The notes beneath the pieces were generated by a model. The model did no database searches and was not told where the DNA came from. It worked only from the letters and a program-made list of their open reading frames with translations. Positions 1-11,342 of a DNA stretch of 63,437 nt are shown here, piece by piece. The position numbers and the translations under genes were made by a program. The stretch is from Ophiothrix spiculata (lineage: Eukaryota > Echinodermata > Ophiuroidea > Amphilepidida > Ophiotrichidae): assembly GCA_000969725.1 (NCBI GenBank), contig JXSR01S033090.1; one strand, written 5' to 3'. Position 1 is the stretch's first letter, and every line of letters begins with the position of its first letter.

Positions 1-13
1 ACTTTTGTACTAA

Positions 14-36
14 GAACCCCCCCCCCCCCCCGGGGC
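14..36. repeat. poly-C tract ending in GGGG
   Basis: A run of C followed by GGGGCA at the window edge. The same C-run/GGGG signature forms one end of the foldback element at 18560-18883, so this may be the end of a related copy cut by the window border. Only the low-complexity tract itself is certain. Confidence 0.5.
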
Positions 37-1209
37 AATGATCATGCAAAATTGTTCTGCTCTTTGGCGGTATTGGTCAAAACAGGGTTCTGGGTACCCT
101 ACAGTAACTTGCTGCATCATAGGCTAATTTCTTTTATCGCCGTAACAGATATACCAAAAAAATTAATAAAACACAAAATGAACTATAATTTCTTTACAAA
201 ATCTTTGCGACCTTGACTCAGTTTGCTTAAGCCTGCTCTCAAAGGAAGCAAGTCATCTTTGAAAGAAAGTGGAAGGAATTCAAAATCTTCCTGGCAAGAA
301 AATATTGGCATTCATTGATGACAAGTTTAAGAGATTTTTGCAAACAAAAATGTAGAGATAGAGCCTGGTACACCTGCGATGGGTGAACGCCTATCTGTGT
401 TTGTGTACTTGATTGTGCAACTGGCATTGGCCCAATTTAGACTAAAATGCAATGCAAGCATGGGTTACTCCAATAGAAAAAATCGGTAGGTATGTGTAGC
501 ACCAGTTTTCCAACATTAGGTCTCACAGAACTGACTTTTGGTCAAAAATAGCATCTAAGAACCAATTTTTTTTTTTTTTTTGAGTTGAGTTCAGGCCTGG
601 TCGAGTTCGTACTTTCGAACTGACTTTGCCCATAAATACATTACTGTTATAGCTTAAAATTAGCAAATATATCTTTAAAACACAATTTAGGGCCACTCTA
701 TTTGAAAATATGGGGGGACTTCAAAACTAATGCAGTAACTTAGAATTGGGCACTTTAGGGATAGTGAGAGGAGGGGGTCTTGATCACGTCATATACTTGT
801 ACCTTCCATAAATGTGACCCCCACCCCTCTCTCATCATGAGACTTTCATTATCTTGTGCCAGGATTGAATGAACACATCTACATTTAGACTACTCCCTTA
901 TGTATTTTTAAAACAGAAAATGTGTTTTGCATATTTTTCATGACAGTTGTTGAAAGAGGGCACCCTTTCAATTTTCAATCAGATTCTTCCCTGTCAAAAA
1001 TAGACTACTGCAAAATGTGTAAGGAGTTTTGATATGATAGGGATCATTTGATATAAAGATGATAATGGCTCTTAGGGATGAGAGTTAAAATGCTAGTTAT
1101 TAAGTGACAACTAATCAGTAATAAAATGGCTTAGGCCACATTTGTTCAAACTTCTAGTCCATACCATTCACCTGCAAAGACCCATTGGATCTTAAAATTC
1201 ATTAGGGTG
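37..1209. other. non-coding stretch, nothing recognised
   Basis: AT-rich sequence with a poly-T run near 569-583 and a G/C-homopolymer patch around 770-830. The short open frames here match no family I know and lack splice or start context. I see no gene. Confidence 0.5.
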
Positions 1210-1475
1210 AAAACATAGTTGGCCTCCAAACAAAATTTTCGCTACCAAACATTTGGTTGTGACGTCAAAATGCCGAATTACTCCAAATAAAATACCTTTA
1301 ACACTGAGTTGAGACCAAATAAAATTTTGCGCTAGATTGCACATGTATTGAATTGCCATATACATTTCACAAATGTTCATTACCGGTTCATACTTAAAAT
1401 TCGATGGCAAATATTTGGTGACGTCACGACCAAATGTTTGGTCGCGAAAATTTTGTTTGGGGCCGACTATGTTTT
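1210..1475. mobile_element. MITE with about 57-bp terminal inverted repeats
   Basis: The left end, beginning AAAACATAGTTGGCCTCCAA, is matched inverted by the right end, with the complement of AAAACATAGTCGGCCCCAAA. The match runs about 57 bp inward and includes a TGACGTCA-like stretch in both arms. The core is non-coding; the open frames on both strands across it are by-products of the arms. No clean target duplication was found, so the superfamily is open. Confidence 0.7.
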
Positions 1476-1648
1476 GAGCCTTATTCTTGGGATTGTTGAA
1501 ATGCAGATACGGCTTTGTGACTCTCAACCCTGATATATAGCTAAATCACACTGAGGCAAAAATAAAATCACTTGACTTACACATAATTCAGGTGAGACTT
1601 TACGTAATCTTGAAAGTGTTTCCATAATAGATTTTTAAGTAATATCAT

Positions 1649-2062
1649 CAAGGAAGTTCTAGGTGGGAACAGGGTTTCTCCGCCATTTTGATTTCATCGC
1701 CATGTTAATCCTATGGGACGGCGGCCATCTTGGATTGTCGCTCATGGAGGGTGAGTTATTGTACCTCCGGCATTTTACGGCTCCGCGTGCAACACTTCGA
1801 GAGTCTTCGCAACGGATTAGCGGGAAAATTGGCGTACTTTAATCAGAGCAAGTCGCAATGCACGCTACATGAAAAGCTATGAAACGCAGACACGGTTTGC
1901 GCATGAAACAAAATGCACACGCTGTATATGCGTCAGGTGAAGATTTATGCGATCTGCCTGGATATCAGGTCAAATTCCGAATATATCCGGAGGTACAATA
2001 ACTCTGCTCCATGAGCGACACAAAATGGCGGAGAAACCCTGTTCCCCCCTATAACTTCCTTG
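1649..2062. mobile_element. hAT-like MITE with 8-bp target duplication
   Basis: Inverted ends: CAAGGAAGTT then GGGAACAGGGTTTCTCCGCC on the left, with the complement on the right. The element is flanked by a perfect 8-bp direct repeat AATATCAT at 1641-1648 and 2063-2070. An 8-bp duplication is the hallmark of hAT transposition. There is no transposase frame, so it is non-autonomous. A related internal fragment (GTACAATAACTCC... and a Kozak-like ATGG) recurs near 24247-24330. Confidence 0.75.
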
Positions 2063-2094
2063 AATATCATAGAAGGCATTGGAATAAAAGCTAG

Positions 2095-2300
2095 ATGAAC
2101 TGCATCAATTCTTGGCTGCAATGCCCTTCCCTCGCTTTGCACCAATGAGTCCCAGGTTTGATTTCTGGTCCCGGCGCTGTATGTGCATTTGGTTTTTCAG
2201 TCCATGCTCACTTCGCAGGTTTTTCTCTGGGCACTCTGGTCTTCCTCCTGCATCTAAAACTGTCACTTGAACATAATTCCAGCATTGTCTGCCCCATCCA
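2095..2300 (+). repeat. tRNA-derived SINE, diverged copy
   Basis: Shares with 21188-21400 the order CCCTCGC-TTGCACCAATGAG, a B-box-like GGTTTGATTTCTGG, GGCGCTGTATGTGCA, and then the conserved body GCAGGTTTTTCTC-GGGC-CTC-GGT-TTCCTCCTGCA. The 5' A-box is weak here. Two dispersed copies with the same layout support a SINE family. The body resembles the widespread GGTTTTCTCCGGG-type SINE domain of invertebrates (recognition from memory). Confidence 0.65.
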
Positions 2301-2360
2301 GGTATTGGGAAACTGTAAAAGGGTGAATATTACAATCTCAGTACCGATAGGATGAGCTCT

Positions 2361-3517
2361 GAATTTGGAAGCACTCACTAAATGAAGTGAATTGATTGTA
2401 ACGATTTACCTACAGCAAATCATAAGCGGTTTGATCAAAAAGGATCTATGATCCAAATGCAAAATCGTTATAAAAAGCCGATATTATTATTATTTTCCTA
2501 TGTCAAAGTAAAATAATGGTAGTTAGCACTTCAAAACTGAAGTCGTCTTCAGTTGAAATGATGGCAGTAAATTAACCCTAAACAGAACCAGATCTCACTA
2601 AATCTCACTTTAGAAATTCACAAAAGTGTGCTCAGATAGTCAAGATACGTCACAGACAGGGGTTAAATGCAAAGACCAAATCGCTGCCTGGGCAACAACT
2701 CAGAGGTGGCTTGCAATGGGTATCACTTGCTTGGGAGATGGGAGGTCCCTGGTTCAAATCATAAATGGTAAAAGTTAAGAAATCTGTTACGGTTAAAACA
2801 ACAATTAATTTCATATACTTTGTGGGACCTGGATGAATATCAGCTTTAGAGAAGGATTTCAACTTCTGGAAGGCTTGTACTCAAAAATCCTGGATCAATA
2901 GAAGGACTAAACAATTTTCAGGCGGCACAGAACACGATTAATAGAAGCTACTAAATTTAGGGACGAGGGATTTCTAAAACGCAAATTTAGGATGTGTTTT
3001 ACATGTATTTCTATTGGGTCACATATTGAAGAAAATATTACAAAAAATGTATTTTTACCTTTCCTCAAAAATTACAAAAGTGTTCCTATAGTAATAAACA
3101 TAATTATGTTATTCCAAATCCATGTGTGAACCACACTTTTTATAGATATGATCACATTTTTTACCAATTAGGAATATAATTTTAGTGACCCACCTGGAAG
3201 TTGTATTTTTCCACGAATTTTCCAACGGCTTATATCAGAGGCGGTATAGGACATGACGCAGCCGGGGATCAGCTACGATACCGTACGGCAACCAGCAATA
3301 GTTGCTACGGCCACCCTCCTCTGACAATTTTAGACAATCTTTATCATGTTTATTTGATCTATATTCTGATGATACAACACTGGACACTTTCCTAAGACGA
3401 ATAAAGAGCAATGAATAGAGAGAAACTTAGTACAAAACCTCCATTGGAAGATCACTACTTTATTATTATTTTCAAAGAAATATTGACTATTTCAGTTGTC
3501 ATTTTAATGTTTTTACT
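2361..3517. other. non-coding stretch with one tRNA-like segment
   Basis: At 2693-2760 there is a weak tRNA-like head: GTGGCTTGCAATGGGTATC as a possible A box and GGTTCAAATC as a B box, about 50 bp apart, which would fit a degraded SINE. The rest is AT-rich with no gene signal. Confidence 0.4.
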
Positions 3518-3675
3518 ATATGTGTACCGCCGCGGCAAAAGGGTCCAGTTGTCGGCTCGTACATGTTGCTCCTTTTAGCATATCTAATGTATGGTATTTG
3601 TATACATCAGATATGCTACAATGAGCAACATGTAGGAGTCGACAACTGGACCCTTTTGCCGCGACAATACACATA
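3518..3675. repeat. near-perfect 158-bp hairpin
   Basis: Arms 3518-3592 and 3601-3675 are reverse complements with few mismatches. The outer part holds CGGCAAAAGGGTCCAGTTGTC and its complement, the inner part ACATGTTGCTC and GAGCAACATGT, around a loop of about 8 nt. Transcribed, it would form one long stem. It is most simply a very short palindromic MITE. A small-RNA precursor is the alternative. Confidence 0.75.
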
Positions 3676-4161
3676 TGTATCTGATATGGATATGTTGTAA
3701 TTAAAAAGAGCAATGCTCTAAATTTCATACAATTTGCAAAATATCACCGATATATACACTAGTGGTGGGTAATAAAAGCAAACAAGTCAAATTACCAGCA
3801 AAGTTTCATTTCAAGAAAATGATAGGAAGTGTGAAATAAATGTGCATATTTTTTAAGACAATTAACAGAAAATATCTTTGAACACATTTATCCCAGTTAA
3901 ACGTTTTACTCCCTGACAACCTTTGATGGACCTCTGGAAATCGTGTGAAGTTCATTCTGTGTCATTTTAATCCTTAAAGCATGGTCTTTGCAAATAACTA
4001 AAAAAGTGAAAATTACGGCTGGTTTGGGATGGACGGTCACATTTACAAGGTTTAATGCTTTGGCTCACTTTACTTTGGAAATGTTAGATGTAAAAGGCAT
4101 ATTGTTGGTGTAACATTCTTAGGCACTGAGTGCGATTTCACTTCCTAATAAGGAAATTTGG

Positions 4162-4459
4162 CCATCCATTATGAGACGATAGATGACAGTGCGTTCAGCG
4201 TGAAACGCAGTGGAGCCGCGCATTCAAAATCACGGCGCGATGCAGGTATACGCACACATCCGGCGCGAACAGCTGTACTAGGTTTGGAATATTTCATGTT
4301 TGAAGAGGGGTGTTCGTTTTCCCAATGATAATTTTTATAGTTTTTGGCAATATTTTACATCGTTTTTAATTTATAAATGACTCAAATTTGTGACTACTGC
4401 GGGGGCACCCATTACTCAAAATAATGTACGCCCATCCATTATGAGACGATAGATGACAG
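4162..4459. repeat. 28-bp direct repeat bracketing a 242-bp segment
   Basis: CCATCCATTATGAGACGATA plus GATGACAG occurs at 4162-4189 and again at 4432-4459 without mismatch. The segment between begins GC-rich and CpG-containing and becomes AT-rich. A long exact repeat flanking a unique insert looks like a target-site duplication of a retroposed sequence, but there is no poly(A) or tail repeat at the right end. Confidence 0.6.
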
Positions 4460-4499
4460 GCAAAACAATAAATCGCCATCTTTTATTCTCTAAATTTAC

Positions 4500-4756
4500 C
4501 CTCATCAGAGGGCAATATTATACATAGGGATATGGATTGTTGTCAAATAAGGTGTATTATGTGGATGTGCATGAGGGGTGGAGGGGTGAGATATGTGTGC
4601 ATGTTAGAGTATTAGTGTCATGTGGGGGTCAGGGTAGGTGTATTTAGGGTGTGGAATGTGTGTCAGCAATTGTAAAAAGTGTGAATCGGGGACACGCTTA
4701 TGTTTTTCACACAGAGATACACTTTCAACTGGGGATATCCTCAATTGCTCCCTATC
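4500..4756. repeat. GT-rich simple sequence
   Basis: A stretch rich in GTG/TGTG on this strand around 4550-4690 (GGATGTGCATGAGGGGTGG, GTGTGCATG). Low-complexity, no coding signal. Confidence 0.45.
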
Positions 4757-4990
4757 GAGGGGAGCGTGGCCGAGCGGCTAGAGAACGGGTCTCGTAATAC
4801 AGAGGTTGTGGGTTCTAGCCCAGGCCCGGCGGTTTACGTCTCCTTGTTTCCTTAGGCAAGAAACTTTACTCTAATTGCTCCCTAGTTCAGAAGTCACGTT
4901 AAGCCGTTGGTCCCCTATGCAAATGCTCCTTCATGGGGCGCTGCATACAATGCATAGGGCTACCTGGTAAGTCAATCCTAACAGACCCAA
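4757..4990 (+). repeat. tRNA-derived SINE (GTGGCCGAGCGG head)
   Basis: The A box GCGTGGCCGAGCGGCTAGAG and a B-box region GGTTGTGGGTTCTAGCCCA are followed by GTTTACGTCTCCTTGTTTCC and GGCAAGAAACTTTACTCT. The same head and body occur at 23105-23322. The cloverleaf is broken (the T-stem and anticodon stem do not pair), so this is a SINE head rather than a working tRNA gene. Confidence 0.75.
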
Positions 4991-5431
4991 AAGAGTGTAA
5001 TAATGCATTTTAAAACAGATCACCCATCATCATAATGGGGTATTCACCTGTCGGTTAGGGTGTGATCTGTATTTCAGGTTTGACATTATGTAAATTACAA
5101 TTTACATTCACATAATCCTCCATTGGAAAGGTGTATACAGATATCCCTGGTACAAACGTTTAACAAGGGTGGGTGGGGCCATTTGTGTGTGTTGGGGGGG
5201 TATCAATTTACTACTTTTGTCTTGAATGTCAGCAAACTTTTCAAGTTCAGGTAGTTAGATGTGGCATGCTGTCACAATACTTACTTGTACTATTGTATTA
5301 AGTTGTCATACCAAAGTTGATTTTTATTAACTAAAATGACAAGTCACTAAACCAAAGTAACAAGGTAATCTATATTGGAACCAACTCTCTATTGTCAACA
5401 ATCAAAACGTTTTTTTTTTTCTTTTTTGCAG

Positions 5432-5542
5432 AGGATCAGGAAAAGGATGGATGCAGAGTCAGACGTTTCTGAAGAGTTACAAGAATACATTTATTCTCAA
5501 GTGTTTGTGAATGGTCCTTTACTGTATATGGGATCTCTTTAA
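5432..5542 (+). CDS. possible orphan terminal exon, unrecognised
   Basis: A strong 3' splice site, an about 20-nt T/C tract ending TTTTTTGCAG, precedes an open frame of 36 codons ending in TAA at 5540-5542. The frame reads RIRKRMDAESDVSEELQEYI and on to GPLLYMGSL. A second frame is open for 25 codons. I recognise no family and see no partner exon upstream in this window. It could be the last exon of a gene that begins before the window, a 5'-untranslated exon of the metallopeptidase gene at 18.2 kb, or chance. Confidence 0.22.
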   Translation, partial: RIRKRMDAESDVSEELQEYIYSQVFVNGPLLYMGSL

Positions 5543-5865
5543 AAAATGAAGTGCAGATTAGCAATAACATCACCTAGTTAAAGTAAAATGACAATATGGA
5601 TCAATCTACGAATAACTAGCAAAATGTAATTGAACTGTCAATTTAAAATGCAAAAAAAAACCTGAGTACAGACAAAAAACCTGGGGGGGGGGGGCACTCA
5701 CATATGTGGGCAGGATACATATTTCCGGCGGTCAAGACCCCCTTTTTCAGGCCGCCAGGCTGCTCACTAGATTAGTCCGATCCTAGGACCTTGATTTTTT
5801 CTGGGTTACTATCCACAATATCCACTATCACATACCACTTTACTAGAAAGCCCGAGTTCTACATA

Positions 5866-6828
5866 TAGGCTAGTAAAAATAAAACAATTAGTCAAACAAA
5901 TTGCAAAAGTAATGATATTTACAGGATAATATCAGACAAACATATACAACAACTAGTCCAAAATCTAGAAAAATCTAGTTGGTGGAACAGTGATTAATAT
6001 GCATAAAACAAAATGGCTGCCAAAACATGGGGTAAATTTCACAATTGGTTAAATCTTGTTAAAAACTAATCACAAAGAATCAGAAAAAGTATACTTTTAC
6101 CCATCTTCGATGTATGGTTAATGAGTTATATCCAATTATGTGAATGGTCCTATCAGGGGTCACACAATAGGTCCTATGGGAGACACAAAATTCAACATTG
6201 TCCGAATTTCTTCAAAGTGGTCTCAAAATGTTCCTTTCGCAAAAGTGTCTACATGAAGTAATAGTTAATGTTCTTAAGACCAGTGGTTGCTATGGTATCA
6301 GGCAAAACAAAGTTTATATTTACATTTTCATTGGAATCTAAAACCCCAAGTTTACTTTGATCTCTAACCATAGCAATAGTACATCTGAGCCATTGCTAAT
6401 TACTACTTCATGTAGATAGTTTTGCAAGAGAAACAATTTGAGACCATTTCGAAAAAAAATCGGACGATTTTGAAATGTTGGTCTCCCATAGGACATATCA
6501 CGTGACCCCTGATATGACCTTTCACGTTTTTGGATATAACTCATTAACCATACATCGGAGATGGGTAAAAGTATACTTTTTCTGATTCTTTGAGATTAGT
6601 GGAACACAATAGAATGGTTTTTAACACGATAAAAAAAATTTTGAAATTTTAACCCCTGTTTTGGCAGCCATTTTGTTTTATGCAAATTAATCACTGTTCC
6701 ACCAACTAGATTTTTCTAGATTTTGGACTAGTTGTTGTACATGTCTGTCTGATATTATCCTGAAAAAATCATTACTTTTGCAATTTGTTCGACTAATGGC
6801 CATAATTTTCATTAATTTTCTTAGCCTA
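5866..6828. mobile_element. large foldback element, about 960 bp
   Basis: Nearly the whole element is an imperfect inverted repeat: the left arm, about 5866-6320, reads back in the right arm, about 6340-6828. Paired landmarks are AACTAGTCCAAAATCTAGAA with its complement, CAGTGATTAAT with ATTAATCACTG, and AAAACAAAATGGCTGCCAAA with its complement. Arms of about 450 bp leave almost no unpaired centre. There is no transposase. It is flanked by older repeat sequence containing an 11-G run at about 5684-5694. Confidence 0.8.
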
Positions 6829-8012
6829 ATAGCAGACTGATCGCCCCTCCCGAAAAATTTCGGTGTAGTAGGTAGTAAAGTGACTTCCTAGATCCCTTGA
6901 CTTGGTAGTTATATCCCTCATGTTGGTTTGTGTCACCCGAAAAAATAAAGGTTCTATTAATCGAACTACACTAGATCCCAATTTTCAGTGTGATTCAGTT
7001 CTTTAGACCCCATTTTTGAGGAAAAATACACAATTTTAGCCGCAACAGAAATGCGAAATTTAGACATTTTCAGCTCATGATGCAATTTTTGGCCAAAATT
7101 TAATTCGCTAGATCCCAAAAATCAGTTTCAAAGGTCCATTTTTTACAGAAAATCAGTTCACCTGACCCCCATTTCGGCACTTCGCGCCTAACATGCCTAC
7201 AACTTTCAAAGTTGAGGGAATAAAACTGCAACTTGCTCCAATGTTCCCAACACTATAACAAAGCTAAAACAATCCAGTAATATCAAACATAAGTAAAACT
7301 GAACTTGACTGGCTTTGCTTAGATGCTAAATTTACTTTGAATTCCCTTTTCCCCTCTAAACGCAACCCTTTGTTTATCACTCCAAATGTAATTGATTGTA
7401 CACGGCGCAAGAAATCTAACCTTGAAAAAGACACTGCAGGTAGAATTGAAAAGATAAGTAAAAAGGAGATTGTTTGAGAAGTACAAACATGCTAGAGAAC
7501 AACTGTGTTGCCTTGCTCTGGGGTTCAATGAGGCCTTCAAGTTGGTTGCATTGGGTGTTTATTTATTGCGTAGAATATTTTTCCACAATTTTGGTTTGTC
7601 TTTTAACACTAGTTACCTGTACATTTTCAAATCACAGATTCTTGTCCTTAAGAATCTGTGTTCAAATAAGGTATAAAATTCTGACTAGTGCTTGAAAATT
7701 TGATTGATTATCATTCGAAAATAGATTTGAGTTAAAACAATTTAAAATATAATACTTGATTTGAAAATGCTTCTCTAAACTTGCTTTGCCGTGTAGAAAA
7801 TGCACCAAACTACACATATACTAACACATGTGGAATTAAATTTGAGATTCCAAATCTAATTCAACAAATGACCAGTAGTATAAACTTGTATAATCCGGCT
7901 TACCAATCCTGGCTCAAGGTATAAACTTAAGGCCAAATCATTTGGAGGGTATCAATATCTACTTAAAACACTCCTTAGTCCTGATATTGGCCATCACTAA
8001 ACATGTTCACTG
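6829..8012. other. non-coding stretch with old repeat remnants
   Basis: 6860-7190 contains CTAGATCCC repeated at several sites and CACCTGACCCCCATTTCGGC, typical of a decayed interspersed repeat. 7200-8012 is AT-rich. The frame at 7470-7676 has no splice or family support. Confidence 0.4.
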
Positions 8013-8020
8013 CACATGAT

Positions 8021-8322
8021 CAGGTCCGTATTAAGAAGGTGCGGTGGGGGCGTCGCACACCCCCCCCCCCCCCCATATTTGACAATGTACAATAAAGGTC
8101 CACAAAAAAGTACAGAAAGGTCTGCAAACAGGACCCCAAAACCACAAAAACACCATCAAAATGGTTATTCTTGTAAAATGTTGAAAACTTTTTTTTTTGC
8201 TTGTCAGTTTCTCAAAACCACTGAAATCAGTTTAGGGTCGACAAATACATAAATCCTACCTCAAATAGGTCCACTTATTGAAAATTCCGCACCTCCTTGA
8301 CAAAATCCTGCATACAGGCCTA
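8021..8322. mobile_element. hAT-like MITE with 8-bp target duplication
   Basis: The ends CAGGTCCGTA and TACAGGCCTA are imperfect inverted repeats, flanked by a perfect 8-bp duplication CACATGAT at 8013-8020 and 8323-8330. It contains a 16-C run. There is no transposase, so it is a non-autonomous hAT-type element. The proline-rich open frame over it is translation of the C run. Confidence 0.75.
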
Positions 8323-8330
8323 CACATGAT

Positions 8331-11300
8331 AAAAAATAGATGTACAAAAATGGGTTAACAGCAGTCGGTAGCAGCAAGTTGGATTGAGTTTGGTTAGAGA
8401 TCTGGATCCAGGACAGTCTCTTACAATTGTAAATGTCTACCAAATAATTTGCTCTGTATGCACCACATATTTTAGAAATGGTGGGCTTTGAAAAATCAAA
8501 GACTGTCAAAAGGGTGTGGTTCAGGGAATTTTTATTACACAGGGTGCCTTATTAATAAAAAGGGTGGGGTAAAAATAAAATGATGGGGTTGCTTGTGACT
8601 AAAAATTCAAATTATGCTAAGAAGCTCTGAGAATCAGAATTCGAGCTAAATTTATGATTTCGAGCTAAGTTAATGTTACTAAGTCTCCATTTATGATTTC
8701 CACATTGCTGAGCTAGGGTTAATCTAAGCATCGGAGTTTAGTGTAATCGCACAAAAAAAAAAGCACCAATTCTTTTTTGGTCCATCACACTTTTTAAAAA
8801 TCCATCAAGAATTATCATGATTTTCACAAAACACTCATTTTCAATGCCAATTTGCATTTAAATAGATTCCCTGTCGTCATTATAACTATTTTAGACTCTG
8901 AACACATAGATTTTTGTCACTTCAATCTATCATATCAACTAAAATAGATTGCATGACATCTAATCCATATTTGCTAAAACGTTTTGTGTTCTTGGTTGAC
9001 TGACTTTGTTAACAGGGGATCGTCAATTTCACACTTTTAGACCTGATTTTTCACACATTTTGGCGCTTAAAAAAATGGTTGCGCTTTATGTCGTTTGAAA
9101 TCGCAGTAATTCCCGGTGCTAAGGTTAATCATTGAACCAAAGTGGGATGAATTCAGCACATCCCTCAGAATAAGAAGGTAATGACATTTCTATAAAGAAT
9201 GGGTTCACATAATCTTCAGTATAAAGGACGTCTTAATAAAAAGGGTGGGTTCAAATCCCACTGCGTACAGTGCATAGTAGCATAGTTATTAATTATTAGC
9301 TTTAAATACAAGAGCCTCAAAATTCTGAGAGAAGCTTATCATGTTCAATCCAATAATTTGTAGCAGGCTCAAGAAATGTATACTCTGAATGTGATCTAGC
9401 GGAACGGTGCAGGGCTCATAAATGGAAGGTTGTGAGTTCAAGCCCCGACAGTGCCAGCATATAACGAACCTGGGCAAATCAAATCACATTACCACACTAG
9501 CCTTGTCGACCAAAGTGCATTGGGAAGCAGATCTATCAGCATTTAGGTTGTGCGCTGCGAGTCGCTGTCGATGAGGCCTAGAGAAATTAATCTTAGCCAA
9601 ATCTGAGGCTTTGGAATGGAAAATTGCATAAAATTAGACTCTAGAAAGACAAATTTTGTGAAATTTATGAGATTTGTTGATAAGCAGAGTGTTAAAGAAC
9701 TGAAACATGCTGAAATTGGGGGTCTAAAATTACTGCTGAGGGAGCGTGAAAAGGGGTCATAAGGGCCCCACATCCCTGTACCCCTTTTCAATGTGAGAAC
9801 ACACCTCTACTCTAGGCCAAGACCCCCTTTTCAAGGCTCCTCTTCTCTGTGTAAACCCAAGGAATTACGATTTACACATACTAATTTTACAAACAAGTAT
9901 CAGCATTTTTAAATAAGCCAAATCATTTGGAGGGTATCAAAGGAGCATGGTCCATGTGTTTCACGGCAGAGTTATGTTCCATTTTGGAGTATGAAAATGT
10001 GTCTAATTATGGTTATCATAATTAATTTTACACAGTAAAGTATTAACTATAAAGGCATCTCTGAAATACAAAATTGCCCATAGCATAAAAACGGTTTGAC
10101 TGATCCATTTGAAATTTTACTCTTAAACCTCTTTAGTGGTTATCTTTCATGACACTGAAAACCAAATTTTGAAAAAACTGACTTAGCTCCTCTGTGCTCA
10201 ATTTTACACTAGCACACATGCACATATGCAAACTGTACCTTTTTCTTGGTGCAAGTAATATTTTCTACCTACTTGCACCAGTACTAGCACATGATTTTCA
10301 ACTTAAGCCATTTTTCGAACTTTAATCTTTAATTACCGCTATAGAAATTAACGGTAGGGTTTGAGGCATTGCTACCAGTAATTGGAATCTGTGGAGACTG
10401 TAATCATTGGTGGAGATTTCTGAAATCCTCAGAAATGTGATAATTTATATTAATTATTGTCAGTTGGTTGTTTTCCCATGTGCATGTAAGATAAATTTTG
10501 TGCAAGTATTTTTTTGAAACTACTTTCACATAGTAACCTTTTTTGCTAAATTCAAGCACTGTAAAGCTCCTTTAGATCTACCAAAAACAAACCCATGCAC
10601 TAAGACGACAAAAAATACAACCTGCTTTACACCGGGGTTTTACTGGCCCAAGCGACCCTAAATTTGTGTTTTTGAATGTTTTTTCAGTTTTGCTAAAATC
10701 ATGTAAAATCATCAGTTTTTTAGCCAAAATCTAACAATTTGTTTAGAAAATTTATTTGTAAAGATTTTCAGTTTTTCTCCCATTTCCCCCCCCCCCCCCT
10801 GAATTTTTAATGTTAATATTTTATTAAAAAAATCGACCGACCGACCGACCCTACTTGAAAGGTCCGCCCGCCAGTGTTGGATTTAGAAAATTTAACATAC
10901 ATGCACAAATAAAATTTGCCTCAAACATGGGCTGAAAAACATTAAAATTTGCACGCACAGAGCAAATTTTACATGCATTTGTGCAAGTAAAACTCCTCTA
11001 AATCGAACACTGGACTGCCACCCACCCGTAAAACTTTTTACTAAGCTTAAAGCTAAAAATGTCATGGGTGACAGGGGCTATTTATTTTTACATTTTATTT
11101 ATTTTAATAGTATATTGATATTAAAACAAATCAAAATTTGTTTCAATATTTTATTCCGGGATTTTCTCAAATTCCTTGAACAAAGCGGGGACGATATAAC
11201 TAATAGAATTTTGGCCCCAGATTTGGACTGACCACTTCTAGTAATCTAGTCTGCATGTGTTGTCAAATGTGCAGAATAAAAAAGCATGATCTTGCAGATC

Positions 11301-11342
11301 TGACGAGCTTTCACTATCAGCACATACAGAGTCATTAGTCTG
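8331..11342. other. non-coding stretch with SINE-like and GGTCG-rich remnants
   Basis: A tRNA-like head lies at about 9388-9455 (TCTAGCGGAACGGTGCAGGG and a B box GAGTTCAAGCCCC). At 10620-10880 there are AAGCGACCCTAAATTTGTG, a C run, and CGACCGACCGACCGACCCT; this composition matches the MITE at 42592-42945 and is probably a diverged relative. No gene is seen. Confidence 0.45.

Noticed and set aside
1192-1527. 111-codon frame on the minus strand with an overlapping frame on the plus strand
   Set aside because: Both are created by the inverted arms of the MITE at 1210-1475.
4162-4459. Long direct repeat as terminal repeats of an LTR-type element
   Set aside because: 28 bp is far too short, there are no TG...CA ends and no coding remains between the copies.
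7470-7676. Exon-like open frame
   Set aside because: No acceptor or donor with consensus strength and no homology recognised.
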